NCBI GenBank assembly: GCA_016214985.1
Contig: JACRMM010000004.1
Location: forward strand, 124,001 to 188,000
Source of the DNA: Deltaproteobacteria bacterium
Lineage (GTDB): Bacteria; Desulfobacterota; Deferrisomatia; Deferrisomatales; JACRMM01
Reading direction: 5' to 3'
DNA: 64,000 nt
Shown here: positions 23,819-30,771 of the stretch, one piece after another
How the letters are laid out: the number at the start of each line of letters is the position of its first letter
Position numbering within the stretch: the first letter of the stretch is position 1
Program-made: the position numbers and the translations under genes
The notes under the pieces: generated by a model
Database searches by the model: none
Told to the model about the DNA's origin: nothing
Seen by the model: only the letters and a program-made list of their open reading frames with translations

Positions 23819-24442
23819 ATGGGAATCCTGTCCGGAGGCATCCGCCTTCGCCGCTTTCAAGTGTTGGGGGAGCTTCCCCCGGATTTCAGAGACCGGTACG
23901 AGGAGGCGATCGGCCAGCAGGCCTTCGCCGACTTCGGCGAGCAGGACGAGCGCGACCAGGTGATGGGCTGGGTGTCGGTCGACGACCCTTACGACGCGAA
24001 CCTCTACCTCGACCGCTGGCTCGTGGAGAACACCATCAACCTGGGGCTGAGGGTCGACACGAAGCGCATCCCCGCCAAGTTCCTCAAGCGCGAGTGCCGA
24101 ACGCTCGAGGCGGAGTGGAAGCTGAAGTTCGGCCGCGAGCACCTCTCCCGCGCCGAGCGCGACGAGGTCAAGGAGATCGTGACCCGGCGGCTGCTCGAGC
24201 GGGTGCTCCCGGCGACTCAGTGCCACGACGTCTCCTGGGACCTCGACCGCGGCGATGTGCTCTTCTGGGGCACGGGGGAGAAAGCCACGGAGTTGTTCCG
24301 CTCACTCTTCGAGAAGACCTTCGGCGTGAAGGTGCGGCTCCTCTTTCCCTTCGCCCTGGCGCTTCGGGGGGAGGGCGAGGACGCAGAGGCGCGATGGACC
24401 GCGGTGGCGCCGACCACCTTCGCCTCGGCAGGGGGTGCGTGA
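23819..24442 (+). CDS. rdgC: RdgC-like recombination-associated protein, short form
   Basis: The ATG follows GAAGGAGGAG. The 207-residue product matches the first two-thirds of RdgC: an N-terminal beta-strand region, GWVSVDDPYDANLYLDRWLV, LRVDTKRIPAKFLKRE, AERDEVKEIVTRRLLERVLP and LDRGDVLFWGTGEKATELF. E. coli RdgC has about 300 residues and forms a DNA-encircling ring; the last ~100 residues are missing here. The next gene begins one base within its stop (TGATG) and may supply a partner function. RdgC modulates RecA filaments. Confidence 0.8.
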   Translation: MGILSGGIRLRRFQVLGELPPDFRDRYEEAIGQQAFADFGEQDERDQVMGWVSVDDPYDANLYLDRWLVENTINLGLRVDTKRIPAKFLKRECRTLEAEWKLKFGREHLSRAERDEVKEIVTRRLLERVLPATQCHDVSWDLDRGDVLFWGTGEKATELFRSLFEKTFGVKVRLLFPFALALRGEGEDAEARWTAVAPTTFASAGGA

Positions 24443-24972
24443 TGGACGTGCTCAAGGCGCTGGCCGAGAAGGCCTTCTGGGGGCACGAGTTCTTGACGTG
24501 GCTGTGGTTTACGGCCGAGGAGGCCGGCGGGGAGCTGGAGGCGGAGGGCCAGGGGCCCGTCACGCTATGGATTGTGGACCGCATGGTCCTGGGAAGCCTC
24601 GAAACCGAGAGCAAGGAGAACATCCTGAAGGACGGCGACGTCTCCCGCTCGGCGGAGGCCGCGGCGGCCCTGACGGTGGGCAAAAAGCTTCAGGAGGCGC
24701 GCTTCGGGCTCCTCCGGGAGGACCGGGAGTGGACCTTCACGCTGAAAGGCGACACCTTCGACCTGCTGAGCGTGAAGATCCCGGCCGTGACCCACGAGAA
24801 AGACGACGACGTCCACGCCACGATCCTGCTGCGGCTGGGTTATATCCGCGAGCTGACCGACGTGCTCGACGCGCTCTATGCTCAGTTCGTGCGCCTTCGC
24901 ACCTCGCCCGCCTGGGACGCCGAGACGGTGCCGGCCATCGCCGCGTGGATCGGGGCGAAGGAGGGGGGATGA
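24442..24972 (+). CDS. Unknown protein coupled to RdgC
   Basis: The 176-residue product overlaps the rdgC stop by one base. It begins MDVLKALAEKAFWGHEFLTWLWFTAEE, an aromatic N-terminal motif, followed by an acidic strand-rich region (VTLWIVDRMVLGSLETESK, WTFTLKGDTFDLLSVKIPAV) and a helical C-terminus. No catalytic motif is visible. Its tight coupling suggests that it works with the short RdgC, perhaps standing in for the missing C-terminal third; this is a hypothesis. Confidence 0.75.
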   Translation: MDVLKALAEKAFWGHEFLTWLWFTAEEAGGELEAEGQGPVTLWIVDRMVLGSLETESKENILKDGDVSRSAEAAAALTVGKKLQEARFGLLREDREWTFTLKGDTFDLLSVKIPAVTHEKDDDVHATILLRLGYIRELTDVLDALYAQFVRLRTSPAWDAETVPAIAAWIGAKEGG

Positions 24973-24991
24973 GAAGGAAACGAGGTGACCC

Positions 24992-25192
24992 GTGCTCCAG
25001 TCGATTCCTTACTCGGTCCTGCTTCCGCTCGCGGTGCTGATGGCGCTGGCGCCGTTCCACCCGAAGCCGCACCTGGTGGAGAAGGTCCAGATGCTCCTCC
25101 AGGGGGAGCTTCGCCGCCCCCTGGACATCTTCGACCTCGTGCTCCACGCGACACCGCTCGCACTGGTGGTCGTCAAGTGGCTCACGAGCTGA
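24992..25192 (+). CDS. Small two-segment membrane protein
   Basis: The GTG start gives 66 residues. Hydrophobic segments are IPYSVLLPLAVLMALAPF and LHATPLALVVVKWL, separated by PHLVEKVQMLLQGELRRPLDIFDL. The spacing of 19 bases after the preceding gene and the ribosome site (GAAACGAGG) support it. Similar small proteins are, from memory, sometimes labelled RND transporter, but nothing here shows transport. Confidence 0.65.
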   Translation: MLQSIPYSVLLPLAVLMALAPFHPKPHLVEKVQMLLQGELRRPLDIFDLVLHATPLALVVVKWLTS

Positions 25193-25209
25193 TCATGCCG
25201 CGCGCCCGC

Positions 25210-25239
25210 TTGACTTCTCTCCGTCCCTGGACGTAACTA
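25210..25239 (+). promoter_or_regulatory. Possible promoter for flgM
   Basis: TTGACT, an 18-base spacer and TAACTA lie 63 bases upstream of the flgM-like start. The -35 is good, the -10 moderate. Confidence 0.45.
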
Positions 25240-25301
25240 TGGAACCTGACGCAGGCCGTTGTCCGGTTCGAAGCGGCCGTCGGGACGAAGGACAGGAGCT
25301 G

Positions 25302-25619
25302 ATGAGGATTCCAGACGGGTACACGAAGCGGGTGGTGGGTCCGGGGAAGGTGCGCAGCCGGGGCGCTGCGGCCGTGGCGGGTGTGACGGGTGCCGCCCCC
25401 GTGGGCGCCGCGGTGGACAGCGTGGAGGTGTCGAGCCGCTCGTTCGAGGTCCAGCGGGCCCGCGCCCTGGCGCTTGCGGCGCCGGAGATCCGGGAGGCCC
25501 TGGTCGACGAGATCATGGGCCTGATCCACCAGGGCGACTACCAGGTGACGGGCCAGGAGGTGGCCCCGGTGCTCATCCGCGAGCACCTGGCCGACGCGGG
25601 GTTCGCCGGAGCGGCCTGA
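25302..25619 (+). CDS. flgM: FlgM-like anti-sigma-28 factor
   Basis: The ATG at 25302 follows AGGAGCTG. The 105-residue product opens MRIPDGYTKRVVGPGK, then a low-complexity Ala/Gly region, then the FlgM core: DSVEVSSRSFEVQRARALAL and APEIREALVDEIMGLIHQGDYQVTGQEVA. FlgM holds the flagellar sigma factor until the hook is complete. No other flagellar gene lies in the window, so it is isolated from its usual operon. Confidence 0.75.
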   Translation: MRIPDGYTKRVVGPGKVRSRGAAAVAGVTGAAPVGAAVDSVEVSSRSFEVQRARALALAAPEIREALVDEIMGLIHQGDYQVTGQEVAPVLIREHLADAGFAGAA

Positions 25620-25677
25620 TCGCGCCGGCTGCCGAGCGACCCACCCCCGGACCCTTCCCCGATTTCGATTTTCTGTG

Positions 25678-26460
25678 CTACAACGAAAACTCCGCCCACA
25701 CTGGTGCATGGTCCGACGGCCGCTCCCACCGGCGGGGCTCGGCGTCGATGTCCGAGGCCGTGCACCGCTCGGCGAGCGGCGCCGTGGCCCATACGTGGTC
25801 GATCCGAAGCCCCAGCTTCCGCTGGAGCGCCTTCATCCGGTAGTCCCACCACGAGTACCGGCCTGCTTCCGGGTGGTGCCGGCGGAAGCAGTCGTCGAAC
25901 CCCAGCGCTCGGACCGCGGCCAGGGCCGCCCGCTCCGGCTCCGAGCAGAGCACCTGCCCCTCCCACGCCGCCGGGTCGTACACGTCGATCGGCTCCGGCG
26001 CGACGTTGAAGTCGCCGCACAGGCACAGCGCCTCACCCCTCGAAAGCTCCCGCGCGAGGTACTCCCGCAGCTCCCGGAAGAAGGCGAGCTTGAACGCGAA
26101 CTTGTCGCTTCCGACCGCCTCGCCGTTCGGCAGGTAGGCCGAGATCACCCGAACGCCCGTGACTGTCGCCGCCAGCAGGCGCTTCTGGCCGTTCAGGGGA
26201 TGATCGGGGGGGAGGTGGGCGAGGCCGGGGCTCGGATCGCGGGGCTCGTCCCGGCACAGGATCGCGACGCCGTTGTATGTCTTCTGGCCGGCTACCGCGC
26301 AGCGGTAGCCGAGCGCCTCGAGCTCGGCCCGGGGGAACTCCTCGTCTTGGACCTTGAGCTCCTGCAGGCACAGGACGTCGGGTCGGTGCCCCTCCAACCA
26401 TCGGACCACGTGAGGCAACCGGGCGCGGATCGAGTTGACGTTCCAGGTGGCGATCTTCAA
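25678..26460 (-). CDS. xth: Exodeoxyribonuclease III / AP endonuclease
   Basis: I prefer the TTG at 26460 because it gives the family start LKIATWNVNSIRARLP. The ATG at 26493 falls in repeat-like spacer sequence. The product is 260 residues with CLQELKVQDEEFP (catalytic Glu), YNGVAILCR, CGDFNVAPEPIDVYDP (GDFN metal site), YSWWDYR and the C-terminal RPSDHAPVWAEF with the catalytic His. It cleaves abasic sites and degrades 3' ends. Confidence 0.93.
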   Translation of the reverse strand: MKIATWNVNSIRARLPHVVRWLEGHRPDVLCLQELKVQDEEFPRAELEALGYRCAVAGQKTYNGVAILCRDEPRDPSPGLAHLPPDHPLNGQKRLLAATVTGVRVISAYLPNGEAVGSDKFAFKLAFFRELREYLARELSRGEALCLCGDFNVAPEPIDVYDPAAWEGQVLCSEPERAALAAVRALGFDDCFRRHHPEAGRYSWWDYRMKALQRKLGLRIDHVWATAPLAERCTASDIDAEPRRWERPSDHAPVWAEFSL

Positions 26461-26462
26461 GG

Positions 26463-26540
26463 TCGTCGTCCAAGGTTCGTTGTTGGTTCTCAAGGTTCGG
26501 AACTGGTAACTGGGAACTCGGAACTCGGAACTCCGAACGC
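26463..26540. repeat. Low-complexity spacer with GGAACT(C/G) units
   Basis: Tandem units such as GGAACTGGTAACTGGGAACTCGGAACTC sit between xth and the PD40 lipoprotein gene, shown here in part. A neighbouring GTTCGTTGTTGG tract resembles the sequence before the REP transposase at 19060. Confidence 0.4.
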
Positions 26541-26542
26541 CG

Positions 26543-27622
26543 TCACTCTACCCAGTCGGCCACGAAGATGTCGGTCTGTCGTGGGTTGACGGCGTCGCGG
26601 TTCGAGCCGAAGACGAGCTTCTTGCCGTCCGGGGAGAACATGGGGAAGCTGTCGAAGACCGTGTTGTACGTCAGACGCTCGAGGCCGGTGCCGTCGTCGC
26701 CGATCAGGTAGAGCTCGAAGTTGTGGCCGTAGGTCTTGAGCTCGGGCTTCCAGTCGTCCACGTTGCTCGAGAACACGATCCGCCGGCCGTCCGGGTGCCA
26801 GGAGGGCGCCCAGTTCGTGGCGCCGTTCTTCAACACCAGCCGCTGGTTCGAGCCGTCGGCGTCCATGAGCCAGAGATCCAGCGGCACGGCCGCGATGTAG
26901 TCCTTCGCCATGCAGTCCGCCCAGAGGGCCTTCTCCTCCTCCGTCTCCGGGTACCAGGCCCGCCACACGATCCGCTTCCCGTCCGGCGACCACCAGGGCC
27001 CGCCGTCGTACCCCACCCGGTTCGTGAGCCGGCGAACGTCGGAGCCGTCGGCGTTCATCACGTAGAGGTCGAAGTCGCCGTCGCGCTGCGAGCCGAAGAC
27101 GATCCGTCGGCCGTCCGGGGAGACGACGGGCTCGGCGTCGTACTTGGGGTTGTCGGTGATCCTGCGAAGGTCGGAGCCGTCGGCGTTCGCGACGAAGAGG
27201 TCGTAGGGGAAGAGGCTCCACACGTAGCGGTACTTGCCGCCCCTGGCCGGCTCGGGGCGCGGCGGGCAGTCACCCGGTAAGTGGCTCGTGGACGCGAAGA
27301 CAATCCGGCGGTCGCCCGGGAAGAAGAAGGAGCAGGTATGGGCGCCGTGGCCGGGGCTCACGCGGTGCTTGTCGGAGCCGTCGGCGTTCATGACCCAGAT
27401 CTTGTCGCAGGCCTGGTCCTGCCGGCTCGACTGCCAGATCAACCGCGCGCCGTCCCAGCTCCAGTACGCCTCGCCGTTGTCTCCGTCGGTCGTAAGCCGG
27501 GTGAGGTGCGAGAGGTGCTTCTCCAGGGGTTGACCTGGGGAGGAGCGGAGGGGCGGCGTCGGCGCAGCACAGCCCAGGAGGGCCAGGGCCAGAACAGTCG
27601 GAGCAAGCGCCCGTCGGATCAT
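26543..27622 (-). CDS. PD40/TolB-like propeller lipoprotein
   Basis: The Met at 27622 opens a lipoprotein signal (MIRRALAPTVLALALLGCAAP) with Cys as the lipidation site; the longer frame to 27688 does not. The 359-residue product carries about six PD40 blades, with repeats like SPDGRRIVFGSQRDGDFDLY, SPDGKRIVW, HPDGRRIVFSSNVDDW and SPDGKKLVFGSNRD, each followed by VMNADGSDxxRLT. It resembles the TolB propeller but lacks the TolB N-terminal domain. It should sit on the outer face of a membrane; partners are unknown. Confidence 0.85.
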   Translation of the reverse strand: MIRRALAPTVLALALLGCAAPTPPLRSSPGQPLEKHLSHLTRLTTDGDNGEAYWSWDGARLIWQSSRQDQACDKIWVMNADGSDKHRVSPGHGAHTCSFFFPGDRRIVFASTSHLPGDCPPRPEPARGGKYRYVWSLFPYDLFVANADGSDLRRITDNPKYDAEPVVSPDGRRIVFGSQRDGDFDLYVMNADGSDVRRLTNRVGYDGGPWWSPDGKRIVWRAWYPETEEEKALWADCMAKDYIAAVPLDLWLMDADGSNQRLVLKNGATNWAPSWHPDGRRIVFSSNVDDWKPELKTYGHNFELYLIGDDGTGLERLTYNTVFDSFPMFSPDGKKLVFGSNRDAVNPRQTDIFVADWVE

Positions 27623-27684
27623 CGCAGCACTCCCGGGGCAGAGGTGAGCGGCTTGGAACCCGGGGCGCGTCGCCGGCCACGCGG

Positions 27685-27963
27685 TCACAGCACCGTGAGG
27701 ACCCCGTCGACTCCCCGCAAGGCCGTGTACGCGGCCCGGAGCTTGTCGGCCGATTCGACCGTCGTGACGAGCGTCACCGAGAGGTAGGCCGCCTTGGAGC
27801 TGAGCCGCGTGCGCAGCTCGACCTTGCGCTCGTCACAGAAGACCCGGCGGAAGGCCTGAAGGCAATCTCGGGAGAACTCCCGCGTGTGATGGCCCACCAC
27901 CTTGAACGTGAACCGCGTAGGGAATGCAACCAGATCCTCGATCGGGATGGCGACGTCGTCCAC
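27685..27963 (-). CDS. DUF493/YbeD-family protein
   Basis: The 92-residue product has FPTRFTFKVVGHHTREFSRD and SSKAAYLSVTLVTTVESADK with a C-terminal LRGVDGVLTVL, the ACT-like ferredoxin fold of YbeD. The family is a presumed regulatory domain of unknown ligand. Seven bases separate it from the gene upstream, suggesting joint transcription. Confidence 0.85.
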   Translation of the reverse strand: MDDVAIPIEDLVAFPTRFTFKVVGHHTREFSRDCLQAFRRVFCDERKVELRTRLSSKAAYLSVTLVTTVESADKLRAAYTALRGVDGVLTVL

Positions 27964-27970
27964 GGGTCGG

Positions 27971-28237
27971 TTATCCGTTCTCGGCCCCGGGACGCTCTCG
28001 CCCGATCTCCGTCTTGGCGACGCGGCCGCAGGTACCGCAGAGGTCGCGGATCAGCACGTCGGTCTCGGGGAACGAACAGTCCTTCGCCATGACCCGAAGG
28101 CCGCAGTGGGAAAAGATGACCCCGTACTCCCGATGGGCCACCAGATGCCACGTGCCCTTGCGGCCGGGCCGGAAGACCCGCTCCGGTTTCAGCGAGGAGG
28201 CGATCTGGGTGGGCTTCGTCGTTGTCTCTTCAGCCAT
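27971..28237 (-). CDS. Small Cys/His-containing protein of unknown function
   Basis: The 88-residue product has a possible metal site: HCGLRVMAKDCSFP followed by DLCGTCGRV. The N-terminus is polar and there is no membrane segment. It lies between nrdJ and the DUF493 gene on the same strand. I do not recognise it. Confidence 0.6.
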   Translation of the reverse strand: MAEETTTKPTQIASSLKPERVFRPGRKGTWHLVAHREYGVIFSHCGLRVMAKDCSFPETDVLIRDLCGTCGRVAKTEIGRERPGAENG

Positions 28238-28325
28238 GGTCGTGTGCGTTGTCGCGGTGGTCGGGGACAGGGGTCCAAGAGACTGTAAGCGAAGTGCGAC
28301 TCGTTGTCACGCCCCTGCCGTTTGC

Positions 28326-30581
28326 CTACCCGCACTCCGAGTAGCCACAGCTGCGGCACAGGATGCATCCCTCCTCGTGCTCCAGGGCGTCGCCGCACTC
28401 CGGGCAGGCGCCGCCCGGTGAGACGTGCTTCTCCGCGGCTCCGCCGGGGTGCAGGTGCTGGTGCACGGCCGAGGCGAGGGCGTCGGCACAGGACAGGACG
28501 CGACTGGAGCCGAAGCCGGCGGGCTTGTGGCACGAGATGCCCCTCAGTTGCTTGACCATCGGCTCGGCGCCGAGGCCCGAGCGCCAGGCGAGGGACACGA
28601 GCCGGCCGATCGCCTCGCACTGGCTCGCCGCGCAGCCGCCCGCCTTGCCCATGGTCGTGAAGACCTCGAACAGGCCGTTGCCGTCCTCGTTGATCGTGAT
28701 GTAGAGCGGCCCACACCCGGTGCGCATCTCATAGGTCTTGCCGGTGAGCACGCGGGGCCGGTCCCGCTTGCGGTGGGCGGTGGCCGCGGTTTCGGGTGCG
28801 GTGCCCGCGGCGGCCGAGGGCGCCGGGGCCACGGAGTCGGCCGGAGACGAGAGGACCTGTCCCTCCCGGCTGCCGTCCCGGTAGATGGTGACGCCCTTGC
28901 AGCCGAGCCGGTAGGCGAGGCGGAACACGTCGGCCACCTCTTCGGCCGTGGCGGCAGAGGGGAAGTTCACGGTCTTCGACACCGCGTTGTTCGTATGCCC
29001 CTGGAAGGCGGCCTGCATCCGCAGGTGTGCCTCGGGCGGCATGTCGTGAGCCGTTACGAACACCTCGCGCACGTCGTCCGGGACCTCGGGCAGGCCGTGC
29101 AGCGGTTCTCCCCGGGCGATCCGCTGGAGGAGGCTTTCGGAGGAGAAGCCCCGCTCCCGGGCCACCTCCTCGAACACGGGGTTGACCTCGAGCATCTCGG
29201 TCCCGTCCATCACGCGGCGCACGAAGGCCAGGGAGAAGAGGGGCTCGATCCCCGAGCTGCACGCCGCGAGGATCGAGATCGTACCCGTGGGCGCGATGGT
29301 GGTGCGGGTCGCGTTGCGCACGGGCCGGGCGTCGGGCTGGTCGTACACGGAGCCTTGGAAGTTGGGAAACGGCCCCCGCGCTTCGGCCAGGGCGACGGAG
29401 GCCTCGAGCGCCTCGGCGTCCATCCTCGCCATCAACCGGGCTCCCAGTTCGAGGGATCGCGGCGACCCGTAGGGGATGCCCAGCCGGAAGAGCAGATCCG
29501 CCCAACCCATGACCCCGAGCCCGATCTTTCGGTTGCCGCGGGTCATGGCCTCGATCTCGGGCATGGGGTAGCGGTTCACGTCCACCACGTTGTCCAGGAA
29601 GTGGACCGCACGGCGCACGGTCCGGCCCAGCCGCTCCCAGTCCACCTCGCCGTCCCGGGACATCCGCGCCAGGTTGATGCTCCCGAGGTTGCACGATTCA
29701 TAGGGCAGCAGCGGTTGCTCGCCGCAGGGGTTGGTAGACTCGATCGCGCCGAGCTGCGGGGTGGGGTTGTCCCGGTTCATCCGGTCGATGAACACGATCC
29801 CGGGCTCGCCGGTCTCCCACGCCTCGGCCACGATCCGGTCGAACACGTCCCGCGCGCGCAGCCGGGAGGTGACGGCGCCGTCCCGGGGGTTGACGAGGTC
29901 GTAGTCGTCGTCGCGCTCCACCGCCTCCATGAAGGCCTCGGTCAAGGCCACCGACAAGTTGAAGTTGGTGAGCAGGGCCTTGTCGGACTTGACCGCGATG
30001 AAGTCCAGGATGTTCGGGTGGTCCACCCGCAGGATCCCCATGTTCGCGCCCCGGCGGGTACCCCCCTGCTTGATCATCTCGGTGGCCGTGTCGAACACCT
30101 TCATGAAGGAGATCGGCCCGGAGGATACGCCGCTCGTCGAGCGCACGCGGTCATTGCGGGGCCGGATACGGGAGAAGGAGAACCCGGTGCCGCCGCCCGA
30201 CTTGTGAATGAGCGCGGTGTTCTTCACCGCCTCGAAGATGCTCTCCATGCTGTCGTCGACCGGGAGCACGAAGCACGCCGACAGCTGACCGAGCTCGCGG
30301 CCGGCGTTCATGAGGGTGGGGGAGTTGGGCAGGAAATCGAGCCTGGCCATGAGGTCGTAGAAATCTGCTGCGGTCTGGTCCGCGTCGGCGTCCGGGGCGT
30401 AGAGGCGGTCTGCCTCGGCCACGGCCCGCGCGACCCGGGCGAGCATCTCCTGCGGGGTCTCGCACACCCCGCCTTCCCCGTCGCGCTGCAGGTAGCGCTT
30501 TTCGAGGACGGTTAGGGCGTTTGGCGTGAAGGCGGGGGGGCGCTCCATGGGGATGACGCGGGCGGCAGCGACGGACACGGC
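28326..30581 (-). CDS. nrdJ: Adenosylcobalamin-dependent (class II) ribonucleotide reductase
   Basis: I chose the GTG at 30581 because GAGGAG lies about nine bases upstream; the longer frame starts inside a NrdR box. The product has 751 residues. The core contains LPNSPTLMNAG, STNPCGEQPLLPYESCNLGSINL (active-site Cys and Glu) and TRTTIAPTGTISILA. The C-terminal part has TGKTYEMRTGCGPLYITIN and the zinc-finger tail CPECGDALEHEEGCILCRSC GYSEC. It reduces ribonucleotides without oxygen dependence, consistent with an anaerobe. Paired NrdR boxes indicate repression when dATP is high. Confidence 0.95.
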   Translation of the reverse strand, partial: AVSVAAARVIPMERPPAFTPNALTVLEKRYLQRDGEGGVCETPQEMLARVARAVAEADRLYAPDADADQTAADFYDLMARLDFLPNSPTLMNAGRELGQLSACFVLPVDDSMESIFEAVKNTALIHKSGGGTGFSFSRIRPRNDRVRSTSGVSSGPISFMKVFDTATEMIKQGGTRRGANMGILRVDHPNILDFIAVKSDKALLTNFNLSVALTEAFMEAVERDDDYDLVNPRDGAVTSRLRARDVFDRIVAEAWETGEPGIVFIDRMNRDNPTPQLGAIESTNPCGEQPLLPYESCNLGSINLARMSRDGEVDWERLGRTVRRAVHFLDNVVDVNRYPMPEIEAMTRGNRKIGLGVMGWADLLFRLGIPYGSPRSLELGARLMARMDAEALEASVALAEARGPFPNFQGSVYDQPDARPVRNATRTTIAPTGTISILAACSSGIEPLFSLAFVRRVMDGTEMLEVNPVFEEVARERGFSSESLLQRIARGEPLHGLPEVPDDVREVFVTAHDMPPEAHLRMQAAFQGHTNNAVSKTVNFPSAATAEEVADVFRLAYRLGCKGVTIYRDGSREGQVLSSPADSVAPAPSAAAGTAPETAATAHRKRDRPRVLTGKTYEMRTGCGPLYITINEDGNGLFEVFTTMGKAGGCAASQCEAIGRLVSLAWRSGLGAEPMVKQLRGISCHKPAGFGSSRVLSCADALASAVHQHLHPGGAAEKHVSPGGACPECGDALEHEEGCILCRSCGYSECG

Positions 30582-30610
30582 GATCTCCTCGAATCTCGGT
30601 TGGAACTGGG

Positions 30611-30657
30611 TCACCAAATGTTGTGTGGGAGATAAATCCTACCACAAGATGTTGTGG
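30611..30657 (-). promoter_or_regulatory. Two NrdR boxes upstream of nrdJ
   Basis: CCACAAGATGTTGTGG at 30642-30657 is a near-perfect palindrome. The second box, TCACCAAATGTTGTGT at 30611-30626, shares AAATGTTGT-type core. Their cores are 31 bases apart, three helical turns, which is the established spacing of NrdR operator pairs. Confidence 0.8.
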
Positions 30658-30666
30658 CTTGGTCAA
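30636..30666 (-). promoter_or_regulatory. Probable nrdJ promoter overlapping a NrdR box
   Basis: Minus strand TTGACC (30666-30661), a 19-base spacer and TAGGAT (30641-30636). The -10 is preceded by TGG, an extended -10. The distal NrdR box lies between the two elements, so NrdR binding would block polymerase. The spacer is longer than ideal. Confidence 0.5.
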
Positions 30667-30771
30667 GAGAGTTTCTAAGGAAACCGGCGGGTCCCGGGAA
30701 CCGAAGCGAAAAGCTCCCGCGGCCGGCCGGAGGCGGCGGACGGGGAGGCGCCGAAGGGGGCGGGGGTGTCG

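Noticed and set aside
28425-30515. 696-codon plus-strand frame opposite nrdJ
   Set aside because: It is antisense to a clear class II ribonucleotide reductase, and its translation has no domain.
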